DNA of 64,000 bases from Mycolicibacterium neoaurum (GCF_036946495.1 NZ_JAQIIX010000002.1:682001-746000), one strand, 5' to 3'. Shown: positions 42,187 to 51,491, counted from the stretch's first letter. Program-made: numbers and translations. Notes: generated by a model from the sequence alone, not told the origin.

Positions 42187-43684
42187 GGCCATCTCCGGTA
42201 CCGATGTTGGCGCTCCACAGACCGAGGACGGCGGTGGGGATGGCGGCGAACACCAGCAGCGCGGCGGCATACGGTGCGGCGGCCGCGTAATCGCTGACGA
42301 AGCTGTGTCCCCACAACTGGGTGGCCAGTGTGCTGGTCCCGGTGGGATGCAAGAGCAGGGTGACGGGAAGCTCCTTCATACAGGTCAGCAGCACCAGGGC
42401 GGCACCGGCTGCGACGGCGGGTGCCGCGCCGCGGGCGGTGACGGTGCAGAACGCGGACAGGGGGCTGCGGCCCAGCGATCGGGCCACCTCTTCCAGCCGA
42501 ATGGGTGCGGCTTCCACCGCCGAGCGGATTGACCCGACGGCCAGCGGCACGAACAACACGGCGTAGGCGAGGATCAGCAGCGGCTCGCGCTGATAGATGG
42601 GGCGCAGCAACAACACCCCGACCGAGACCATCGCGATCGCCACGACGATCGAGGGCAGCCCGTGGGACAGATAGGCCGCTCCCTCCAGCATCCGGGTGGT
42701 GCGGGTGCGGTACCGCGCGGCGAGCACGCCGAGCGGTAAGGCGGCCGCGGTGCACACCACCGCGGCGACGCCGGACAACCAGACCGTCGCGCCGAGTGCC
42801 GCCCACCACCGCTGCGCGTCGAAGCGCACGCCACCGGCGAGCAACCATTCCCCCAGCGCGACGAACGGGACGATCAAGGCCGCGGTCAGCACCACCGCCA
42901 CCGGTAACCACGCGACCACCTTCCAGCGCCCGAGCCGATTGACCGGCGCCGGCCGCGGCGCGCCCGACCCGATCCGCGACGCCGCCGCCCGGCCACGCGC
43001 CCGGTGCTCGGCCAGCACCAGTGCGACCGCGAGGACCAACAACACCAGCGACAGCACCGCCGCCCTGGCCGGATTGAATCCCGACCGGTAGGACCCGTAG
43101 ATGACCCAGGTGAACGCCTCGTACCGCATCGCGGCGACCGCACCGAAGTCACTCAGGACGTAGAGCGCCACCAGCAGTGCACCCGCGGCGATGGCCGCAC
43201 GCGCCTGCCGAAGGGTGACCCGACTCAGCACGGCAAAACCGTTGAGCCCCAACGATCTCGCCACCTCTTCCTGAGCCGGGTCGCTACGGGCCAGCGCGGC
43301 CAGGGTGGGCATCATGATCAGCGGATAGCTCACCAGCGTCAGGACCAGTACGGCGCCCCAGAAACCGGCGATACCGGGGGCGGTGGACACCCACAGATAG
43401 CTCAGCAGATAACTCGGCATGGCCAACGGCAACGTCAGGGCGATCGTCAGCGCTCGGCGGGCCGGGATATCGGTGCGCCGGATCAGCACCGCGAATCCGA
43501 CGCCGAGCACCACACAGGCGACGGTGACCACCACCACCAACAACGCCGACCGCCCCACCAGTGCCGCGGTGCGCGGCTGGATCAGTTCGCGGGCAACGAA
43601 TCCGAGACCGCGCTCGTTGGCGCGTTGAGCCAGATACCACAGTGGCAACAGCAGCCCGGCCACGACGACGGCGGCCGCGGCCAC
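42179..43684 (-). CDS. iron(III)-type ABC transporter, double permease
   Basis: 501 aa from GTG 43684. About twelve helices in two halves, each with an EAA loop contacting the ATPase (EEVARSLGLNGFAVLSRVTLRQARAAIAAG and EEVARSLGRSPLSAFCTVTARGAAPAVAAG), as in FbpB/AfuB iron permeases. In-frame basic sequence LTRSRRDGRPRAPLTL lies upstream, looking like a natural cytoplasmic N-terminus, but has no ATG, GTG or TTG codon before the preceding gene's stop; a CTG start near 43735 is possible. Confidence 0.92.
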   Translation of the reverse strand: MAAAAVVVAGLLLPLWYLAQRANERGLGFVARELIQPRTAALVGRSALLVVVVTVACVVLGVGFAVLIRRTDIPARRALTIALTLPLAMPSYLLSYLWVSTAPGIAGFWGAVLVLTLVSYPLIMMPTLAALARSDPAQEEVARSLGLNGFAVLSRVTLRQARAAIAAGALLVALYVLSDFGAVAAMRYEAFTWVIYGSYRSGFNPARAAVLSLVLLVLAVALVLAEHRARGRAAASRIGSGAPRPAPVNRLGRWKVVAWLPVAVVLTAALIVPFVALGEWLLAGGVRFDAQRWWAALGATVWLSGVAAVVCTAAALPLGVLAARYRTRTTRMLEGAAYLSHGLPSIVVAIAMVSVGVLLLRPIYQREPLLILAYAVLFVPLAVGSIRSAVEAAPIRLEEVARSLGRSPLSAFCTVTARGAAPAVAAGAALVLLTCMKELPVTLLLHPTGTSTLATQLWGHSFVSDYAAAAPYAAALLVFAAIPTAVLGLWSANIGTGDGRD

Positions 43685-43734
43685 CAGTGTCAGCGGTGCC
43701 CGCGGCCGCCCGTCGCGGCGCGATCTGGTCAGGT

Positions 43735-44793
43735 TCAGTTGGTGAGCAGCCCGGTCTCGACCAGCAGCTCCTGTGTCGTCTCGACATCGTCGAGTTGCGA
43801 GAGATCGACGGCGGGAGGCTGCAATTGGGCCAGCGGGGGCAGCGCCGCGCTGGGCGTGACGCCCTCGACCAACGGGTATTCGGCGGTCTCGGTCGCGAAA
43901 TACTCCTGCGCGGCGGTGCCGACGAGGTAGGCGGCGAATTCGTTGGCCTGCTCGGCGTGCGGCGCGGACTTCAGCACGCCGACCCCGGCCACGTTCACCA
44001 GTCCGCCCGGATCTCCGGCAGCCATGTACTGGTTCTTGGCGACGACGTCGTCGGCGGAGGTGCTGTCGATCAGCTCGTAGAGGTAATAGTGATTGGTCAG
44101 ACCCATCGGCAGCTCACCGGAGTTGATCGCGTCGCGCATCGGACCGTTGCCCTCGAACGCGCGCGGCTCCTGGGCCGCAAAGGCCTCCAGCCAGTCCTTG
44201 GCGCCCTGCTCACCGCGCAGGACCCGCAGGCCGGTGACGAACGACTGCCATGATGCGTTGCTCGGCGCATAGCCGATCTTGCCTCGCCACTGCGGGTCGA
44301 GCAGGCCGTCGATCGTATCCGGCACGGCGGGAGCAAGTTCCGGGTTGTAGGTGAGAACGCGCGCGCGGCCCGACACCCCGACCCACGTCCCGTCGGCTGC
44401 CGAGTACGCCGCGGGCACCGCCGCCAACGTCTCGGCTTCGATGGGCGCGAACAGTCCGGCCGCCGACACCGCCCCCAACGCACCGGCATCCTGGGACAGG
44501 AACACATCGGCCGGTGACGCGTCGCCCTCGGTGATCAGCTGTGCGGCAAGCTCTCCGGATCCGGCGTAGCGCACCTCGACACCGATCCCGGTGGCCTCGG
44601 TGAAGCGTTCCAGCAGCGGGCCGACCAGATCCTCACTGCGACCCGAGTACACCACCAGCTGATCGCCCGCGCCGGCCTGCGCACCTTCGGACTGCCCGGA
44701 GTCCGACCCACATGAGGTCAGCGCCACGGCGAGCACGGCGGCTCCGGCCAGCGCAGAGGCTTTGGCGGCCAAACGAAATCTCTTCACCGACAT
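43735..44793 (-). CDS. iron(III) ABC transporter substrate-binding lipoprotein
   Basis: 352 aa. Lipobox ALTSC (Cys28). Receptor opening LVVYSGRSEDLVGPLLERFTEATGIGVEVRYAGSGELAAQLITEGDASPADVFLSQDAGAL is typical of FbpA/FutA ferric-binding proteins (cluster D), with later NHYYLYELI supplying the Tyr pair that binds Fe3+. First gene of a three-gene operon, downstream of an IdeR-like box, so probably induced in iron starvation. Confidence 0.93.
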   Translation of the reverse strand: MSVKRFRLAAKASALAGAAVLAVALTSCGSDSGQSEGAQAGAGDQLVVYSGRSEDLVGPLLERFTEATGIGVEVRYAGSGELAAQLITEGDASPADVFLSQDAGALGAVSAAGLFAPIEAETLAAVPAAYSAADGTWVGVSGRARVLTYNPELAPAVPDTIDGLLDPQWRGKIGYAPSNASWQSFVTGLRVLRGEQGAKDWLEAFAAQEPRAFEGNGPMRDAINSGELPMGLTNHYYLYELIDSTSADDVVAKNQYMAAGDPGGLVNVAGVGVLKSAPHAEQANEFAAYLVGTAAQEYFATETAEYPLVEGVTPSAALPPLAQLQPPAVDLSQLDDVETTQELLVETGLLTN

Positions 44794-44837
44794 ATGGGCG
44801 CAGTGCCACCTTTCACGGAAGGCCGATCACGGTCAGA

Positions 44838-44856
44838 CTTGGCTAGCCTATCCGAA
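44838..44856 (-). promoter_or_regulatory. IdeR-like iron box upstream of the ferric ABC operon
   Basis: On the minus strand TTCGGATAGGCTAGCCAAG matches 14 of 19 positions of the mycobacterial IdeR consensus TTAGGTTAGGCTAACCTAA by eye, with the central AGGCTA..CC intact. It lies 45-63 bp before the receptor start, a repressing position. Confidence 0.65.
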
Positions 44857-44905
44857 CACGCGATTGGTTCCTGAGCGCATTCTCAGCGAGCCGGCGGCTG
44901 CAGAG

Positions 44906-46831
44906 TCAGGCGCGACAGCGCTTTTCGGCATCACCTCGTGAGTGACGAATCACCGTGAACCAGGCCTTGTCTCGGAGCAGCCGCAGTCCATTGAGAGCGA
45001 CGATGATGGTGGATCCCTCGTGACCGGCGACACCCAGTGGCAGCGGTAGATGCCAGAACAGGTCCCACACCACGAGTACCGCAATGAAACTCGCGGCGAT
45101 GACGAGATTGGCGATCACCACGCGTCGCGTCCGCCGGGCCAGCGCCAGTGCGGCGGGGACGGTCGCCAGGTCATCACGCACCGTGATCGCGTCGGCGGTC
45201 TGTAGCGTGACATCGGAACCGCTGCGGCCCATGGCAATCGAGACATGCGCTGCCGCCATGGCCGGAGCATCGTTGACACCGTCGCCGACGACCAGCACCC
45301 GCTCGGCACGTGCGCGCACCGCGTCGACCTTCTGGTCGGGAAGTAACTCGGCACGAACCTCCATACCGAGTTCATTGCCCAGTCGTTGGGCGGCACAATG
45401 GTTGTCACCGGTCAGCAGCAGCGGCGGACGCCCGGTGGACCGATGCAGATCGGTGACGACATCGGCGGCACCCTGGCGCACCGTGTCGCGCAATCCGATC
45501 ACCCCGGCACACTCACCGTCGACGGCCACCACCACCGCGGTGGCACCCGAGGACTCCAGTTCGGCCACCGAGCCGGGCACCGGGCAGTCAAGCGCGGCCG
45601 GGCTGATCACCTCCACGTGCCGCCCGCCCACCAGCGCACTGACACCGCGACCCGGGAGCGCGCGGAACCGGGTCACCGACGCGATCGGCAGTGCCCGTTC
45701 GTGCGCCGCTGCCACGATGGCCCTACCCAGAGGGTGCTCGCTGAGTTGCTCGGCGGCCGCCGCGAGCGCGAGCACCGTCTCCGGTGGCTCGCCGATCACC
45801 CTTGGACGGCCGGTGGTCAGCGTTCCGGTCTTGTCGAAGGCCACGGCCTGGACGGTGGCCAGCCGCTCCATCACCACGGCAGATTTCACCAGCACCCCGT
45901 GCCGGCCCGCAGTGGCGATGGCCGATAGCAGCGCCGGCATGGTCGCCAGCACCAGCGCGCACGGGGAGGCCACGATCATGAACGTCATCGCCCGCAGCAG
46001 CGCGCTGCGCAGATCCGCACCGAACAGCAGCGGGACGGTGAACAACGCGAGGGTGGCCCCGACCATGACCATCGAATACCGCTGTTCGATCTTCTCGATG
46101 AACAGCTGTGTGCGGGCCTTGGTCGCCGAGGCCTGGCCCACCATCGCCACGATGCGCGCCACCACGCTGTCGGACGGATCGCGGATCACCTCGGCGCGCA
46201 GGGCACCCGTGCCGTTCAGCGTGCCCGCAAAGATCTCGTCGCCGACGTGCACCGCCACCGGCAACGGTTCGCCGGTGATACCGGCCTGATCGACATCACT
46301 GGCACCGTCGAGCACCGTGGCATCGGCGGAGACCCGTTCGCCGGGCCGGACCAGAATCCGATCCCCGACCCGGAGCTCCGAGACCGGCACCTCGGTCTCG
46401 ACACCACGCTCTAGGCGCACGGCGCGCTCGGGAGCGAGGTCGAGCAGGGCCCGCACCGAGTCCTCGGTGCGCCGGGTGGCGACGTCCTCCAGCGCACCGG
46501 AGGTCGCGAAGATGACGATCAACAGCGCACCGTCGAAGACCTGGCCGATGGCCGCCGCCCCGAGGGCAGCCAGCACCATCAGTAAGTCCACGTCGAGCCT
46601 GCGCCGCCCGAGCGCATTGAGCCCGTCAACGGCCGACTGCCAACCACCGGCCAGGTAACACGCCAGATAGGCTGCCCACCAAATGATTTGAGGTGCACCG
46701 CCTAGTTGCAGTATCAGCCCGGCGACGAAGAGCGCGAGCGCCCCCGCCGCCCAGCGCACCGACTCCAGCGACCACGCCGAGCGGCGCCGCTGGGCGCCGA
46801 CCAGCCTTTCCGAATGCTCCACCCCGGTCAT
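44906..46831 (-). CDS. ctpJ: CtpJ-type P1B-4 metal-exporting ATPase
   Basis: 641 aa from ATG 46831; an in-frame TTG further upstream would enter the operator. Actuator motif ITGEPLP, metal-site SPC in MIVASPCALVLATMP, phosphorylation DKTGTLTTG, GDGVNDAPAMA hinge, and C-terminal HEGSTIIVALNGLRLL, the HEG(G/S)T motif that defines the P1B-4 (Co/Zn/Ni) group. No N-terminal CxxC metal-binding domain, also normal for this group. Divergent from an NmtR sensor, as M. tuberculosis ctpJ is from nmtR, so Co/Ni efflux is inferred. Confidence 0.88.
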   Translation of the reverse strand: MTGVEHSERLVGAQRRRSAWSLESVRWAAGALALFVAGLILQLGGAPQIIWWAAYLACYLAGGWQSAVDGLNALGRRRLDVDLLMVLAALGAAAIGQVFDGALLIVIFATSGALEDVATRRTEDSVRALLDLAPERAVRLERGVETEVPVSELRVGDRILVRPGERVSADATVLDGASDVDQAGITGEPLPVAVHVGDEIFAGTLNGTGALRAEVIRDPSDSVVARIVAMVGQASATKARTQLFIEKIEQRYSMVMVGATLALFTVPLLFGADLRSALLRAMTFMIVASPCALVLATMPALLSAIATAGRHGVLVKSAVVMERLATVQAVAFDKTGTLTTGRPRVIGEPPETVLALAAAAEQLSEHPLGRAIVAAAHERALPIASVTRFRALPGRGVSALVGGRHVEVISPAALDCPVPGSVAELESSGATAVVVAVDGECAGVIGLRDTVRQGAADVVTDLHRSTGRPPLLLTGDNHCAAQRLGNELGMEVRAELLPDQKVDAVRARAERVLVVGDGVNDAPAMAAAHVSIAMGRSGSDVTLQTADAITVRDDLATVPAALALARRTRRVVIANLVIAASFIAVLVVWDLFWHLPLPLGVAGHEGSTIIVALNGLRLLRDKAWFTVIRHSRGDAEKRCRA

Positions 46832-46846
46832 CACACATATATACAA

Positions 46847-46866
46847 ACATGTAGAGTTCTACATGT
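46847..46866. promoter_or_regulatory. NmtR operator between ctpJ and nmtR
   Basis: ACATGTAGA-GT-TCTACATGT, 9-bp perfect arms, centred between the two divergent starts (15 bp from ctpJ, 35 bp from nmtR). One site could repress both genes. Confidence 0.75.
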
Positions 46867-46901
46867 CTAAATGTGCGGGTGACACATGGTTCAATGAGCA
46901 C

Positions 46902-47255
46902 ATGGGACACGGAGTCGAGGGACGCACACCGCCGGTGGCATCGCTCGACGCCACGTCCGCGGCCAAGGTCGCCGAGACACTGCAGGCGCTGGCCTCCCCC
47001 AACCGACTGCTGATCCTCACCCGGCTGCGCCAGGCACCCTGCACGGTGACCGAACTGTCCGGCGCCGTCGGCATGGAGCAATCGGCGGTGTCCAATCAGC
47101 TGCGCCTGCTGCGTGCGCTGGGCCTGGTCGCCGGTGACCGCGCCGGGCGCAACATCATCTACCGGCTCTACGACGCACACGTGGCACAGCTCCTCGACGA
47201 GGCCGTCTACCACATCGAGCACCTCCGCCTCGGCGCCCGCGACGACACCGCCTGA
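46902..47255 (+). CDS. nmtR: NmtR, Ni/Co-sensing ArsR-family repressor
   Basis: 117 aa from ATG 46902, which gives the MGHGVEGR N-terminus of M. tuberculosis NmtR, where the amino-terminal residues and His3 help bind metal; an earlier start (46863) would bury it. Winged helix VTELSGAVGMEQSAVSNQLRLLRALGLV. Metal site residues Asp91, His93 (LYDAHVAQ), His104 and His107 (YHIEH) fall at exactly the NmtR numbering. Derepresses ctpJ on Ni(II)/Co(II) binding. Confidence 0.92.
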   Translation: MGHGVEGRTPPVASLDATSAAKVAETLQALASPNRLLILTRLRQAPCTVTELSGAVGMEQSAVSNQLRLLRALGLVAGDRAGRNIIYRLYDAHVAQLLDEAVYHIEHLRLGARDDTA

Positions 47256-47560
47256 GCAGATTTGCTCAGCGGCTTCACAGTCCACGCAGAGCCCGCAAAC
47301 CAACCCCGAGCAAATCCAGATGAGTTTGCGCAAGGCTGCACCGATAATGTGCTGACCTTTGTAGCAAATGCCGGCAATACGGCTGAATTGTTTGCTCCGG
47401 TACCGCGTCGCGAGCGCGGGCAGGCATCCCCCCTCACAATTGCGGCCGACCGACCGTGCCGGCGGCGGTTCCCTCACCCCACGCCACCTGCTAACTTCGA
47501 TCTGTGATGCACCCCATCGGGGGGATGCCGTCTTTTCGACGACTCAGGAGTGGAATCACT

Positions 47561-48571
47561 GTGAAGACCACGAGCATTGGCGCCGCGTTTGCGGCCGCCG
47601 CCATAGCCGCCGCCGGGGCGATCACCGCCTTCACCGCGCCGGCCGCCATCGCCGACGATCACAGCGCCGTCACCACGACCCATCTGGGTAGCCAGGCGCA
47701 GCTGCACGACGGCAACATCGTCCAGGGCTGGACCGTCACCGGCCTCAAGGTCAGCACCGACGTCATCCCCGCCCAGATCCACGGCACCTTGTGGGAAGCG
47801 ACCGCGACCGACGAGGCGCTGCAGGGCAACGCCACCCCGATCGTGTCGAACCTCAACGCCCGCGCCCGCAACGGTGAGACCTACCGCGCGCTGTGGGGCG
47901 TCGCGACTCCGCAAGGCGTCAACCCGTCCACCTTGGCCCAGGGCCAGAAGACCACCGGCAAGGTGTACTTCGACGTCACCGGTGAGGCACCCGACAGCGT
48001 GGTCTACGCCAACAGTGCTGCCGACCTGATCGTGTGGGTCACCCCGCCGCCGGCGGCCAGCACGGGCACCGGATCCGGTGGCAGCGCGCGCAGCTACCAG
48101 GCACCGGCCGCGGCCGAGGCCGCCGAGTCGACCACCGGCACCGAGACCCCGGCACCGGGCGAGCCGGGTGCCGAGACGACCTCCACCCCGGCCACCGCGG
48201 CGCCGACCACCGCCCCGGCAGGCAGCCAGGGCACCCCGCTGCCCGCCGGTGCTCCCGAGACCGCTCCGGCTGCCGCCGGCAGCCAGGGCACTCCGCTGCC
48301 CGCGGATCAGCCCGGGCTGACGCCGGCCGGTGTCCAGGCCGAACCCGTTCCCGGCGCCGCCGCCGCAGCGGCCGTGCCCGGTGCCCCCGCTCCGGCGGCG
48401 GTTCCCGGCGCCCCGGCACCCGCCGCCCCGGCTCCCGGCGCCGTTCCGGCCGCTGCTCCGGCACCTGCCGAGGGCGCGGCTCCCGCGCCCGCCGAGGCCG
48501 GCAGCCAGGGCACCCCGCTCCCGGCCGGCGCCGCGCCGACCACCACCCCGGTGATGGCACCGCCCGCCTGA
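47561..48571 (+). CDS. secreted DUF1942/MPT63-like protein with Pro/Ala-rich tail
   Basis: 336 aa from GTG 47561 (AGGAG about 10 nt upstream). Signal peptide ending TAPAAIA before DDH. Residues about 32-165 form the DUF1942 immunoglobulin-like domain of MPT63 (TTHLGSQAQLHDGNIVQGWTVTGLKVSTDVIPAQIHGTLWEATATDEALQGNATPIVSNLNARARNGETYRALW). The remaining half is a low-complexity Pro/Ala-rich tail with three copies of AGSQGTPLPA, absent from MPT63 itself; it may span the cell wall. Role unknown; MPT63 is a secreted antigen. Confidence 0.85.
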   Translation: MKTTSIGAAFAAAAIAAAGAITAFTAPAAIADDHSAVTTTHLGSQAQLHDGNIVQGWTVTGLKVSTDVIPAQIHGTLWEATATDEALQGNATPIVSNLNARARNGETYRALWGVATPQGVNPSTLAQGQKTTGKVYFDVTGEAPDSVVYANSAADLIVWVTPPPAASTGTGSGGSARSYQAPAAAEAAESTTGTETPAPGEPGAETTSTPATAAPTTAPAGSQGTPLPAGAPETAPAAAGSQGTPLPADQPGLTPAGVQAEPVPGAAAAAAVPGAPAPAAVPGAPAPAAPAPGAVPAAAPAPAEGAAPAPAEAGSQGTPLPAGAAPTTTPVMAPPA

Positions 48572-48585
48572 TACGTACCAGCTCC

Positions 48586-48632
48586 AAACGCCGGCGCCCC
48601 GGGTCCGAAAAGGACCCGGGGCGCCGGTGTTT
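48586..48632. terminator. strong bidirectional terminator
   Basis: 21-bp arms (48586-48606 and 48612-48632, one G-T wobble) with a 5-nt loop GAAAA and flanking AAA/TTT, placed between two convergent genes. Confidence 0.92.
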
Positions 48633-48648
48633 GTGTCGCAGAACAGAA

Positions 48649-49299
48649 CTAGGAGTGGGTGCTCCACCACGCGTAGAGATTGTCCAAGGTCGGACCGGCC
48701 GGGCGCCCCTGCACCACCGCGAACATCTGGGCGTCGAAATTGGTCCACGCCAGCATCGGGTTGTCGTTCTGGATACCGCACATCAGGGTGCCGCTGACCT
48801 CGTGCAGCGACGCATTGTGTCGCCACGGCCCCGGCGACTGGATCCGGCCGGGGCAGTCCACCACGGTCGAGGTGGTGCCCAGGTCGTCGATCGCAGCCTT
48901 GAGTGCCGCACTGTCCACCAGCAGCGAGTACGTCGCCGACATGGGTCCGCCGGGATCCTTATTGACGGTGCACGCAATGGTCGCCAATGCCCCGTCGAGG
49001 CGGGCCACCGACTTGCACGCCCCGTCGGGGTAACCGCGCGGTAGCACCTTCATCAGACGGTCGTTGTCGTCCTCGCTCTGCTCGGACGTCGGAGCATCCG
49101 CTACCTGCGTTGTCTCCGAAGTCTGCTGTCCGGCAGGCTCATCCGGATCCGATGGACTGAGCACAAAATAGGCGACCCCGCCCCCGATGACCAGAACGGC
49201 CGCAGCAACACCGGCGATCAGCGCCACGTTCGGACCGCCGCGTGACGGCGGACGCGGGACGATCGGCGGCGGCCCTCCGCCGGAATTCCACGTGCTCAC
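48649..49299 (-). CDS. hypothetical single-pass membrane protein
   Basis: 216 aa from GTG 49299, preceded by GGAGGGAGAG; the longer frame upstream overlaps ppx. Short Pro-rich cytoplasmic head (GGGPPPIVPRPPSRGG), one membrane helix (ALIAGVAAAVLVIGGGVAYFVL), an acidic Ser/Thr spacer, then an extracellular domain with four cysteines (GACKSVARLDGALATIACTVNKDPGG, VVDCPG, TLMCGIQ) probably forming two disulphides. The layout is like the extracellular sensor parts of mycobacterial Ser/Thr kinases or LpqN-type proteins, but no specific family is evident. Confidence 0.75.
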   Translation of the reverse strand: MSTWNSGGGPPPIVPRPPSRGGPNVALIAGVAAAVLVIGGGVAYFVLSPSDPDEPAGQQTSETTQVADAPTSEQSEDDNDRLMKVLPRGYPDGACKSVARLDGALATIACTVNKDPGGPMSATYSLLVDSAALKAAIDDLGTTSTVVDCPGRIQSPGPWRHNASLHEVSGTLMCGIQNDNPMLAWTNFDAQMFAVVQGRPAGPTLDNLYAWWSTHS

Positions 49300-49331
49300 G
49301 CCTCTCCCTCCTTCAGCCTCACCGGTACACG

Positions 49332-50276
49332 CTAGGCGATGGACAGCGCAATACCATCCAGGATGTCGTGCTCGCTGACCACCAGTTCGTCGATTCCGGC
49401 TCGGTCTGCCATCACCCGGGCCAGCTCCTGCACCACGATCGCCCCGCCGGCGATCACGTCGGCGCGGCCCTCGTGCATGGGTCCGAGCTCTAGCCGCTGC
49501 TGCGCGCTCATCGCGAGCAGGTCCGCGCACACGGTCGACAGGTCACCAAAACCCGTCCTGGACAGATGGATCGCCGCCGGATCGTAGACGGGCAATCGAT
49601 GCGCCAGCGCCGCCAGCGTCGTGAATGTGCCTGCCACCCCCACCCAGGTGCGCGCCCGTTCCACCGGGACGGCCCGCAATGCCTCGTCCAGCGCTGCGCG
49701 CACCACGGTCCGGGCGGCCGCGATCTGCTCTGCGGTGGGCGGGTCCGCGGGCAGGCAACGCTCCTTGATCCGCACGCAGCCGATATTGGCCGAATACGAC
49801 GCGCTCACCCCGGCACCGTCACCGAGAACGAGTTCGGTGGAACCACCGCCGAGATCGACGACGATGAAGGGCGCACCGGCCGAATCGAGCTCACCGACCG
49901 CGCCCCTGAACGACAGCTCGGCCTCCTCGGTCCCGGTGATCACCTCGGCAACCGCGCCGTCGCTGACGGTCCCGAGCAATCGGGCTGTCATGGCGAAGAA
50001 TTCGTCGCGGTTACCGGCGTCGCGGGCGGCCGATGTGGCGACCATCCGTACCCTGTCCACACCGTGCGCACGCATGAGCGCGACATAGTCGGCCAGTGCG
50101 GACTCGGTGCGCGCCAGGGCTTCCGGTGCGAATTCACCGGTGGCGTCGACCCCCTGGCCGAGCCGGACGATGCGCATCTCGCGATGGGTGTCGACCAGTC
50201 CGCGTGGACCGCCCTCGGCGATCAGCAGCCGGATGGAGTTGGTACCGCAGTCGATCGCGCCGACCTTCACGCCCAC
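49332..50276 (-). CDS. ppx: Ppx/GppA-family exopolyphosphatase-like phosphatase
   Basis: 314 aa. Actin-like ATPase fold: VGAIDCGTNSIRLLIAEG (phosphate-1 loop) and VVDLGGGSTELVLGDG (phosphate-2 loop), with catalytic Glu in TGTEEAELSFRGAV. Corresponds by order to M. tuberculosis Rv1026 (downstream of DUF501 and FtsB-like genes). Acts on polyphosphate and/or pppGpp. GTG start overlaps the DUF501 stop by 10 bp. Confidence 0.92.
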   Translation of the reverse strand: MGVKVGAIDCGTNSIRLLIAEGGPRGLVDTHREMRIVRLGQGVDATGEFAPEALARTESALADYVALMRAHGVDRVRMVATSAARDAGNRDEFFAMTARLLGTVSDGAVAEVITGTEEAELSFRGAVGELDSAGAPFIVVDLGGGSTELVLGDGAGVSASYSANIGCVRIKERCLPADPPTAEQIAAARTVVRAALDEALRAVPVERARTWVGVAGTFTTLAALAHRLPVYDPAAIHLSRTGFGDLSTVCADLLAMSAQQRLELGPMHEGRADVIAGGAIVVQELARVMADRAGIDELVVSEHDILDGIALSIA

Positions 50277-50758
50277 ACCTTCCGGTCCAGGATGCCTGCC
50301 ATCCCTGGTTCGACGGCCAGCACGGCCAGCGCCTCATCCCCGAACGGGTTGAGCCCCGGCCCTTTCGCCAAGGAGTGCGCGATGACCACATGCAGACACT
50401 TCACCCGGTCCGGCATCCCGCCGCCGGTGAAATCGGTGCCCAGCGACTCGATGTCGTCGCGCTCGGACAGATAGGACTCGTGTGCGCGCCGGTAGGCGGC
50501 CGCCAGCTCCGCATCCTCCGCGAGCCGCTCGGTCATCTCGCGCATCAAACCCGAGGACTCCAGCCTGCTCGCCGCGGCCGTCAGCGCCGGATGGGTCAGG
50601 TAGTACAGCGTCGGGAACGGCGTGCCGTCGGGAAGTCTCGGCGCGGTCTTCACCACCGCGGGTTCGCCGTTGGGACAACGGTATGCGATCTCCAGGACAC
50701 CGCGCGGTTCACGTCCGAGCTGGCGTGCGACGGCGTCCAGGTCGGCCTGCTCAACCAC
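50267..50758 (-). CDS. DUF501 family protein
   Basis: 163 aa, GTG 50758, overlapping the FtsB-like gene. Sequence REPRGVLEIAYRCPNGEPAVVKTAPRLPDGTPFPTLYYLTHPALTAAASRLESSG and DFTGGGMPDRVKCLHVVIAHSLAKGPGLNPFGDEAL is the DUF501 signature. Conserved partner of ppx and ftsB in actinobacteria; function unknown. Confidence 0.92.
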   Translation of the reverse strand: MVEQADLDAVARQLGREPRGVLEIAYRCPNGEPAVVKTAPRLPDGTPFPTLYYLTHPALTAAASRLESSGLMREMTERLAEDAELAAAYRRAHESYLSERDDIESLGTDFTGGGMPDRVKCLHVVIAHSLAKGPGLNPFGDEALAVLAVEPGMAGILDRKVWA

Positions 50759-51482
50759 CGGCGGGCACCGGTGCGGGAGCGTTACCGGGCACCGGCGGCG
50801 CCGGCGGCGGGGCGGGAGTGATGCCGTGCGGCTGATCGGCGATGGTGTGCCACAGCGAGGTGTACCAGGGATCGGTGTTGATCGCCGTCGGCGCCTCGGG
50901 ACCGGTATCGGGTTCCACCGCGGCGGTCGGGGGCAGTTGCACCTGGTAGGGAATGTCGCCGGGCATGACGAAGCCCAGCCGTTCGCGTGCCTGCGCGGCG
51001 ATGAACACCGGGTCGGCGAGCTTGATCTTCTGTTGTTCTAGATCGGCGATCTGTGAACGCAATTGTGCCTCAACCATTTTCAGTTGGTTCATCTCGGTGC
51101 GCTGAGCAAAGTAGGTGCGGACGGGTCCGGCGATCGTCAGCGTCAACACACAGACGACGGCGGCCAGGATGGCCGCGCGCCGGGCGGCCGATCCGAAACG
51201 CTGTTCGGAATGGGTGTCGGCGGCTTCGGTGACGGAGCGCCGGATGGCGTCGGCAACGGTGTCGGGAGCCCCGGCGTCATCGGCGAAGCCGGCGCCATCC
51301 TGGGCCTGGCGGGCGTGGCCACTCTCGATGGCCTTTGGCTCACGGGGTCTGGGCTCGCGAGCCTTGGGCTCACGTCGCACCGACGACCCACGCGGACGGC
51401 CCGCTCCGCCCGCCTTGCCCGGCCTGGGGGCAGGGCCGCGGCTTGACTTCCGCTGCGGATCGGGCCGTTTCGCGTCGGGCAT
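50751..51482 (-). CDS. FtsB/DivIC-like septum formation initiator
   Basis: 243 aa from ATG 51482. Long basic, disordered N-terminus (KSSRGPAPRPGKAGGAGRPRGSSVRREPKAREPRPREPKA), one membrane helix (RAAILAAVVCVLTLTIAGPVRTYF), a coiled coil (QRTEMNQLKMVEAQLRSQIADLEQQKIKLADP) and the FtsB motif VFIAAQARERLGFVMPGDIPYQV. Pro-rich tail. Member of the divisome; Rv1024 counterpart next to eno. Confidence 0.92.
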   Translation of the reverse strand: MPDAKRPDPQRKSSRGPAPRPGKAGGAGRPRGSSVRREPKAREPRPREPKAIESGHARQAQDGAGFADDAGAPDTVADAIRRSVTEAADTHSEQRFGSAARRAAILAAVVCVLTLTIAGPVRTYFAQRTEMNQLKMVEAQLRSQIADLEQQKIKLADPVFIAAQARERLGFVMPGDIPYQVQLPPTAAVEPDTGPEAPTAINTDPWYTSLWHTIADQPHGITPAPPPAPPVPGNAPAPVPAGG

Positions 51483-51491
51483 GAACCGAAG

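Noticed and set aside
48220..48530. Repeats in the tail of the DUF1942 gene as a DNA repeat element
   Set aside because: They encode AGSQGTPLPA protein repeats in one continuous frame.
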